From NCBI GenBank assembly GCA_944320965.1, contig CALUJO010000011.1, positions 1 through 58,869 on the forward strand: 58,869 nt of DNA, read 5' to 3'. This stretch comes from an uncultured Bacteroidaceae bacterium. Its GTDB lineage: Bacteria; Bacteroidota; Bacteroidia; Bacteroidales; Bacteroidaceae. Shown here piece after piece: positions 54,397-58,869 of the stretch (position 1 is the stretch's first letter; every line of letters starts with the position of its first letter). Below the pieces are notes generated by a model that worked only from the letters and a program-made list of their open reading frames with translations, made no database searches and was not told where the DNA came from. A program made the translations under genes and the position numbers.

Positions 54397-55572
54397 TTAT
54401 TCAAAAGCTCCCATGCGCAGCATGTTTACTTCCTTTTCTGTAAGGAATCTCCACTGTCCTCTTCTCAAGCCCTTCTTTGTAAGTCCGGCAAAGAATACGC
54501 GGTCAAGTTTCTTGACTTTGTATCCGAGAGATTCGAATATACGTCTGACAATTCTGTTTTTTCCTGAGTGGATTTCTATTCCAACCTGTGATTTGTCGTC
54601 TTCTGATGTGTAACTTATCTCGTCTGCGTGTATTTCACCATCTTCAAGAGTGATTCCTGAAGCAATGGCATCCATATCCGCTCTGGTTACATTCTTGTCA
54701 AGAGTTACAAAGTATATCTTTTTCTTCAGGAACTTAGGGTGAGTAAGCTTAGCAGCAAGCTCGCCGTCGTTAGTCAGCAGAATTACCCCTGTAGTGTTGC
54801 GGTCAAGACGTCCTACCGGATAGATTCTCTCGTCGCATGCTCCTTTGACAAGGTCAAGGACAGTCTTTCTTTCCTGCGGATCGTCGGTTGTCGTTACACA
54901 GTCTTTTGGCTTGTTCAAAAGAATATATACCTTGTTCTCTATTGATACAAGCTGGTCATGGAATTTTACGATATCGCTTCTTTTAACCTTTGCGCCAAGT
55001 TCTGTTACAATCTGGTCGTTTACGCTTACAACGCCTGCCATTATGAACTCGTCGGCTTCACGTCTTGAACAGATACCGGCATTTGCAAGATATTTGTTCA
55101 GTCGTATAGGTTCGTTAGGGTCGGTAAACAGACTCTTGTAAATCATCTGTTTCTTCTTGCTGTATTTTGCATGCGGATCGTAGTCTTCAGTCCTTTTTCT
55201 TGGAGTGAAGTTGCGGTTGTTTCTTTCCCTTACAAAGACTTCGCCTTCTTCGTTTCTGTCTCTGTTGTTGTTGGGCCTTCTGTTTCTGTTGTTCTGTTCG
55301 TACGATTCGTTTCTTCCGTTGTTTCTGAAAGAATTGTTTCTGCCGTTTTCATACTGTTTCTGTCTTCTGTTTCCGCCGGCAAATTCTTCGTTTTCGTTGA
55401 AACGTCTGTATGGCCTTCTGTTCTGTTCGCGAAAGTTGTTTCTGCTGCCTTCTTCATTTTCGGCTCTGTAATTGAAACGTCTTTCGTTTCTTTCCTGGGG
55501 GCTGCGGTTGCCGTTCTGGCTGTTTTCTCTGTTGCTCCAGGAGTTTCTTTTTTTGAATTGTCTGTCTTCCAT
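54397..55572 (-). CDS. RluB/RsuA-family pseudouridine synthase with disordered N-terminus
   Basis: 391 residues. Residues 1-140 are low-complexity, rich in Asn, Arg, Glu and Gly ([26 protein letters not shown]) and probably disordered and RNA-binding. Residues about 153-200 are an S4 domain ([22 protein letters not shown]). Residues about 215-380 are the synthase with catalytic Asp in [16 protein letters not shown]. Likely modifies 23S rRNA as RluB does. It ends 31 bp before the asnS start and is preceded by purB, so the three may be co-transcribed. Confidence 0.93.
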   Translation of the reverse strand: MEDRQFKKRNSWSNRENSQNGNRSPQERNERRFNYRAENEEGSRNNFREQNRRPYRRFNENEEFAGGNRRQKQYENGRNNSFRNNGRNESYEQNNRNRRPNNNRDRNEEGEVFVRERNNRNFTPRKRTEDYDPHAKYSKKKQMIYKSLFTDPNEPIRLNKYLANAGICSRREADEFIMAGVVSVNDQIVTELGAKVKRSDIVKFHDQLVSIENKVYILLNKPKDCVTTTDDPQERKTVLDLVKGACDERIYPVGRLDRNTTGVILLTNDGELAAKLTHPKFLKKKIYFVTLDKNVTRADMDAIASGITLEDGEIHADEISYTSEDDKSQVGIEIHSGKNRIVRRIFESLGYKVKKLDRVFFAGLTKKGLRRGQWRFLTEKEVNMLRMGAFE

Positions 55573-55604
55573 AAAAATAATATATTACAATCTCACGATT
55601 GTTA

Positions 55605-56951
55605 TTAAATACCTGTATAAGTATGTGGAGTAATCTTTCTAAGTTCCTCTTTCAACTCTTCGCTAACATTCAGACCGTTTATAAAGTCCTTTATAGATCT
55701 TTCGTTGATAGCGTTGTTTGTTCTAGTCAATGCTTTCAGGGCTTCGTATGGATTTGGATAGCCTTCACGTCTTAGTATTGTCTGGATTGCTTCGGCAACT
55801 ACGCTCCAGCAGTTGTCAAGATCTCCGTATATTGCATGTTCGTTCAGCAGCAGTTTGTTCAATCCCTTGATTGTGCTTTGTATCGCTATTACGATATGTC
55901 CGAACGGTACACCGACATTTCTCAATACGGTTGAGTCGGTAAGGTCTCTCTGCAGACGTGAAATAGGAAGTTTTCCTGAAAGGTGTTCAAGTATTGCATT
56001 TGCAATTCCGAGGTTGCCTTCTGAATTTTCGAAGTCTATCGGGTTTACTTTATGAGGCATTGCGCTTGAACCTACTTCTCCAGCTTTGATTTTCTGCTTG
56101 AAGTATTCCATTGAGATGTATTGCCAGAAGTCGCGGTCCATGTCAATGATTATTGTATTGATACGTTTCATTGTATCAAAAATAGCACCGAAATTATCGT
56201 AGTTCGATATCTGTGTTGTATATTCTTCTCTCTTGATGCCAAGTTTTTCGCTAAGGAATCTGTTTCCGAAGCTTCTCCAGTCAAAGTCTGGATAAGCTAC
56301 ATGGTGTGCGTTGAAGTTTCCTGTAGCTCCTCCGAATTTACCAGATATTGGCATTGTCTTAAGGATTGCAAGCTGCTGTTCAATACGGTATACGAATACC
56401 ATTATTTCCTTTCCCAGTCTTGTCGGGGAAGCCGGCTGGCCGTGTGTCTTGGCAAGCATAGGAATATTTGCCCAGTCGTTTGCGTATTTTTTCAATATTG
56501 AAAGCAATTCTTCGATCTGTACGTAATAAACGTCGTTAAGAGCGTCCTTTATTGACATAGGTACAGATGTATTGTTTATATCCTGTGATGTCAGTCCGAA
56601 ATGAATGAATTCCTTGTAGTGCTCAAGACCGCCAATCTTGTCGAACTGTTCCTTTATAAAGTATTCGATAGCCTTAACGTCATGGTTGGTTACACTTTCA
56701 ATTTCCTTTACGCGCATTGCGTCTTCTTCTGTCATATTGCGGTATATGTCACGCAGTCTTTCGAAAAGTCCTTTGTCAAAAGATGCAAGCTGTGGCAATG
56801 GTAATTCGCAGAGTGTTATGAAATACTCTATTTCAACTTTAGTCCTATAAGTGATAAGTGCATATTCTGAGAAGTATGCGTCAAGTTTTTCAGTTTTGTT
56901 TCTGTATCTTCCGTCAACAGGAGATATAGCAGTCAATGCATTGAGTTTCAT
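55605..56951 (-). CDS. purB: Adenylosuccinate lyase
   Basis: 448 residues of the fumarase/aspartase superfamily; it cleaves SAICAR and adenylosuccinate, releasing fumarate, in purine synthesis. N-terminal LTAISPVDGRYRNKTEKL, FIHFGLTSQDINNTS (about 116-130), AKTHGQPASPTRLGKE (about 163-178), and signature GSSAMPHKVNPIDFENSEGN (about 297-316). Length is normal, E. coli-type. Lies 32 bp upstream of the pseudouridine synthase gene. Confidence 0.96.
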   Translation of the reverse strand: MKLNALTAISPVDGRYRNKTEKLDAYFSEYALITYRTKVEIEYFITLCELPLPQLASFDKGLFERLRDIYRNMTEEDAMRVKEIESVTNHDVKAIEYFIKEQFDKIGGLEHYKEFIHFGLTSQDINNTSVPMSIKDALNDVYYVQIEELLSILKKYANDWANIPMLAKTHGQPASPTRLGKEIMVFVYRIEQQLAILKTMPISGKFGGATGNFNAHHVAYPDFDWRSFGNRFLSEKLGIKREEYTTQISNYDNFGAIFDTMKRINTIIIDMDRDFWQYISMEYFKQKIKAGEVGSSAMPHKVNPIDFENSEGNLGIANAILEHLSGKLPISRLQRDLTDSTVLRNVGVPFGHIVIAIQSTIKGLNKLLLNEHAIYGDLDNCWSVVAEAIQTILRREGYPNPYEALKALTRTNNAINERSIKDFINGLNVSEELKEELRKITPHTYTGI

Positions 56952-57160
56952 ACCTATTTAATATTGATAATTATCAAATTGCAAATTTACGCATTTTTTT
57001 TGAATAGTCTTTTTCTATTGCATATTAATATTTGTTTATCTTGTCTTATCCTTAACTTGCTGAAACCGTTGTGTTTGTTGGAAATGTGGCTTCAGTTTAG
57101 TGATAAGAGGTTAAAATGCTTGATATAGAAAGGGAAAGATGTATTTATTGCTCATTAAAT

Positions 57161-57191
57161 TTTGTAGATTGAATAACAATGTTTAATTTTG
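57161..57191 (+). promoter_or_regulatory. Promoter of the rpsU-xer-hpf unit
   Basis: TTTG (57161-57164), 19-bp spacer, TAATTTTG (57184-57191). Both boxes and the spacing are ideal for Bacteroidetes; leader of about 45 bp to rpsU. Confidence 0.75.
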
Positions 57192-57243
57192 CGCCGCAAT
57201 TTTGTAGTTTAATAATAACCAAATAAACATTAACAATTAATTT

Positions 57244-57435
57244 ATGATTATCGTACAAGTAAAAGAAGGCGAAAACATTGAAAAGGCCTTGAAGAAATTC
57301 AAAAGAAAATTTGAAAAGACAGGAGTTGTTAAAGAATTGAGAAGCAGACAGCAGTTTGACAAACCTTCTGTAAAGAAAAGATTGAAAATGGAACGTGCTA
57401 TTTACGTTCAGAAACTTCAGAGAAACGAAGATTAA
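57244..57435 (+). CDS. rpsU: 30S ribosomal protein S21
   Basis: 63-residue bS21 of the platform (MIIVQVKEGENIEKALKKFKRKFEKTG, landmark; then ELRSRQQFDKPSVKKR). In Bacteroidetes ribosomes this protein helps hide the anti-Shine-Dalgarno end of 16S rRNA, which explains why most mRNAs of the phylum lack a Shine-Dalgarno. Its own leader is A/T-rich with no Shine-Dalgarno. It is followed by an imperfect hairpin and then xer and hpf. Confidence 0.96.
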   Translation: MIIVQVKEGENIEKALKKFKRKFEKTGVVKELRSRQQFDKPSVKKRLKMERAIYVQKLQRNED

Positions 57436-57439
57436 TTTT

Positions 57440-57472
57440 TTGATTTATTCTTTTGAATAATCAATTCTTTTT
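57440..57472 (+). terminator. Hairpin after rpsU
   Basis: A stem with one bulge (57440-57450 with 57455-57464), TTTT loop, followed by TTCTTTTTTC. AT-only stem, so probably a partial terminator that lowers xer-hpf transcription relative to rpsU. Confidence 0.5.
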
Positions 57473-57505
57473 TCTATATTCGTTGCGAAAAGATTGGAAA
57501 TTGCG

Positions 57506-58390
57506 ATGAATAAACATCTGGATCAGTTCTGCAGTTATCTGCAGTTGATGAAAGGTCGTTCAGAACTTACTGTGAAAAACTATTTGAACGATTTGGAACA
57601 ATTCAGTGACTTCTTGAAGTCTGAAGATGAAAATCTGGATCTGATTTCTGCTGATACTGATTTGGTGCGGATGTGGTTGGCTGAGATGGTTGGTAATGGC
57701 TATTCGGCTACTTCTGTAAATCGCAAATTGAGTTCTTTGAAAATATTTTATCGTTACCTTATTAAGGAAGGCTGTATAGGTGTAGATCCGACTTATGCTG
57801 TCGGAAGGCTGAAAGCTCCAAAGAAACTTCCTGCTGTGGTCAGGGAGAAAGAATTGGATTTGCTTTTGGATGGTCTTGACGGTGATGATTTCTTTGCTCT
57901 TAGGGACAAACTCATAATAGCATTGCTTTATGAGGCTGGCTTAAGACGTTCGGAGCTTCGTAATCTGAAAGATTCTGATATTGATTTCGGAATGTCTCAG
58001 ATAAGGGTGCTTGGAAAACGCAATAAAAGAAGAATCGTTCCGTTTGGCAGAGAACTGTATGAGCTTATGTCTTTGTATAAGTCGCAAAGAGATGAAATGT
58101 TCCCGAATGCAAGTGGACTGTTTCTTCTGTCTAACAACGGCTGTATAATGTCAGAAAGCTTTATCTACAGGTTGATAAACAGATATCTTTCCTTGGTAAG
58201 TGGAATCGGTAAAAAAAGTCCCCATGTCTTAAGGCATTCTTTTGCTACGGCATTGTTGAATAATGGTGCCGATTTGGAATCGGTTAAGGAGCTGCTTGGA
58301 CATAGTGATTTGGCAACGACTCAGATTTATACTCATTCTACTTTTGAAGAATTGAGGAATATTTATAAACAGGCTCATCCAAGAGCTTAA
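57506..58390 (+). CDS. Tyrosine recombinase XerC/XerD-type
   Basis: 294 residues. N-terminal core-binding SAM-like domain (about 1-90, LMKGRSELTVKNYLNDLEQF) and C-terminal catalytic domain with Arg in EAGLRRSELRNL (about 151-162), Lys in the beta-hairpin (RVLGKRNKRRIVPF), HVLRHSFATALL (His, Arg), LGHSDLATTQIYTH (His) and the nucleophile Tyr in that last block. Resolves chromosome dimers at dif. The housekeeping position between rpsU and hpf argues for XerC or XerD, not a transposon integrase. Start at the ATG 57506; a TTG at 57494 is in frame. Confidence 0.93.
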   Translation: MNKHLDQFCSYLQLMKGRSELTVKNYLNDLEQFSDFLKSEDENLDLISADTDLVRMWLAEMVGNGYSATSVNRKLSSLKIFYRYLIKEGCIGVDPTYAVGRLKAPKKLPAVVREKELDLLLDGLDGDDFFALRDKLIIALLYEAGLRRSELRNLKDSDIDFGMSQIRVLGKRNKRRIVPFGRELYELMSLYKSQRDEMFPNASGLFLLSNNGCIMSESFIYRLINRYLSLVSGIGKKSPHVLRHSFATALLNNGADLESVKELLGHSDLATTQIYTHSTFEELRNIYKQAHPRA

Positions 58391-58398
58391 AGTTTAAG

Positions 58399-58406
58399 AA
58401 GGAGGT
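58399..58406 (+). promoter_or_regulatory. Perfect Shine-Dalgarno of hpf
   Basis: AAGGAGGT ends 4 bp before the hpf ATG (58411), a complete complement to the 16S anti-Shine-Dalgarno. I see nothing comparable before the other genes in this window. Confidence 0.85.
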
Positions 58407-58410
58407 ACAT

Positions 58411-58707
58411 ATGGAAATCAGAATTCAGTCAATTCATTTTGATGCTAGTGAAAAGCTTCAGATGTTTATTCAAAAGAAAGTTTCTAAGTTAGAAAAGTAT
58501 TACGATAATATAAAAGTTGTGGAGGTGTCGCTGAAAGTTGTTAAACCGGAGACAGCAGCAAATAAGGAAGTTGGTATAAAGCTTGTAGTTCCGAATGAAG
58601 AACTGTATGCCAGCAAGGTGAAAGATACTTTTGAAGAAGGTGTTGATGATGTTGTTGAAGCTTTGGAAAAACAATTGGTTAAATACAAAGAAAAAAACAG
58701 AGGATAA
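58411..58707 (+). CDS. hpf: Ribosome hibernation-promoting factor
   Basis: 98-residue short HPF/RaiA-type protein (MEIRIQSIHFDASEKLQMFIQKKVSKLEKYY, landmark; then VVEVSLKVVKP and KVKDTFEEGVDDVVEALEKQLVKYKEKNRG). It binds the 30S decoding centre and inactivates ribosomes in slow growth. Length matches the short form lacking the dimerising C-terminal domain of long HPF. It is 20 bp after xer and carries a perfect Shine-Dalgarno, unique here, so its translation is probably controlled differently from its neighbours. Confidence 0.93.
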   Translation: MEIRIQSIHFDASEKLQMFIQKKVSKLEKYYDNIKVVEVSLKVVKPETAANKEVGIKLVVPNEELYASKVKDTFEEGVDDVVEALEKQLVKYKEKNRG

Positions 58708-58727
58708 CAAAAAATGATGCAAAAGTT

Positions 58728-58757
58728 TTTGCATTGTGAAATAAATGACTAAATTTG
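58728..58757 (+). promoter_or_regulatory. Promoter of tRNA-Thr (and probably a downstream tRNA cluster)
   Basis: TTTG (58728-58731), 18-bp spacer, TAAATTTG (58750-58757). The tRNA begins 38 bp further on. Confidence 0.65.
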
Positions 58758-58789
58758 CAGCCGTTTCCGTATTAGGCGGTTGCAAATTT
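58751..58789 (+). other. Hairpin between hpf and tRNA-Thr
   Basis: AAATTTGCAGCCG (58751-58763) pairs with 58777-58789 with one mismatched (G-T) position. No U tract follows. It may end hpf mRNA, or be part of the leader that is processed from the tRNA precursor. It overlaps the tRNA promoter box. Confidence 0.5.
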
Positions 58790-58795
58790 AATTAA

Positions 58796-58869
58796 GCCTC
58801 TTTAGCTCAGTTGGCCAGAGCACGTGATTTGTAATCTCGGGGTCGTTGGTTCGAATCCGACAAGAGGCT
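58796..58869 (+). tRNA. tRNA-Thr (anticodon TGT)
   Basis: 74-nt cloverleaf ending exactly at the window edge: acceptor GCCTCTT/AAGAGGC, D arm GCTC/GAGC, anticodon stem CGTGA/TCTCG (G-T and A-T pairs included) with loop TTTGTAA, T arm around TTCGAATC. The discriminator T is the last base, so CCA (if any) is outside the window. Confidence 0.93.

Noticed and set aside
55171..55608. 145-codon plus-strand frame with Val/Ser/Phe-rich product
   Set aside because: Antisense to the repetitive Asn/Arg-rich part of the pseudouridine synthase; openness follows from the biased codons.
57506..58390. Xer recombinase as a mark of a mobile element
   Set aside because: Its neighbours are rpsU and hpf, there are no attachment-site repeats or cargo genes, and the adjacent tRNA is intact.
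1..58869. CRISPR arrays, insertion sequences, transposases, SusC/D pairs
   Set aside because: Looked for regular direct repeats, transposase motifs and TonB-dependent receptor genes; none seen.

Overview
The window is a chromosomal segment from a member of the Bacteroidales (Bacteroides/Phocaeicola/Prevotella relatives). Four observations support this: AT-rich DNA, almost no Shine-Dalgarno sequences, recurrent TAnnTTTG minus-7 boxes (the Bacteroidetes promoter consensus), and gene order and families typical of the group (rpsM-rpsK-rpsD-rpoA-rplQ; sppA-lpxK-punA-thiL; rpsU-xer-hpf-tRNA-Thr; DUF4301, DUF5063, DUF1573, viroplasmin-RNase HI). Genus cannot be fixed from the sequence alone. Most of the window is ordinary core genome.

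Layout. 1-2.7 kb: end of the ribosomal protein/alpha operon, closed by two tandem terminators. 2.7-4.8 kb: an unrecognised four-gene minus-strand operon, with a lipoprotein followed by three related small membrane proteins. 5.0-9.3 kb: a LuxR-type regulator with a degenerate receiver, an unknown gene, malate dehydrogenase, an unknown membrane protein and rplS. 9.5-17.6 kb: a plus-strand run of a split 5'-nucleotidase, a GH3/serine-hydrolase fusion, RNase HI, shikimate kinase and a GH29 fucosidase. 17.9-21 kb: DUF1573 protein, diacylglycerol kinase and RelA/SpoT homologue. 21-29 kb: DUF4301 protein, a secreted endo/exonuclease/phosphatase, tRNA-Met, START-like protein, LptF/G permease, ribAB, Bax-inhibitor-like protein and a small HAD protein. 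29-35 kb: RlmI-type methyltransferase, RNase D-like exonuclease, DUF5063 protein, GH16 glucanase and SulP transporter. 35-39 kb: rubrerythrin and a pair of unknown secreted/envelope proteins. 39-46 kb: sppA-lpxK-punA-thiL, PAP2 phosphatase and exonuclease III. 46-52.7 kb: an RND efflux module with its AraC-type regulator. 53-57 kb: asnS, RluB-type pseudouridine synthase and purB. 57-58.9 kb: rpsU, xer recombinase, hpf and tRNA-Thr.

The clearest anomaly is the efflux module. The AraC regulator (two frameshifts), the RND pump (one) and the TolC-like outer-membrane factor (one) are all broken, while the periplasmic adaptor is intact. No other gene in the window is visibly broken. This looks like recent decay of one complete functional unit, or possibly slippage-driven switching, since three of the four lesions lie in A/T runs. 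A second anomaly is a perfect Shine-Dalgarno sequence in front of hpf, one transcription unit after rpsU, in a phylum whose ribosomes hide the anti-Shine-Dalgarno. The best candidate for an undescribed system is the lipoprotein plus three-paralogue membrane operon at 2734-4805; its function is not known to me and any role is inference.
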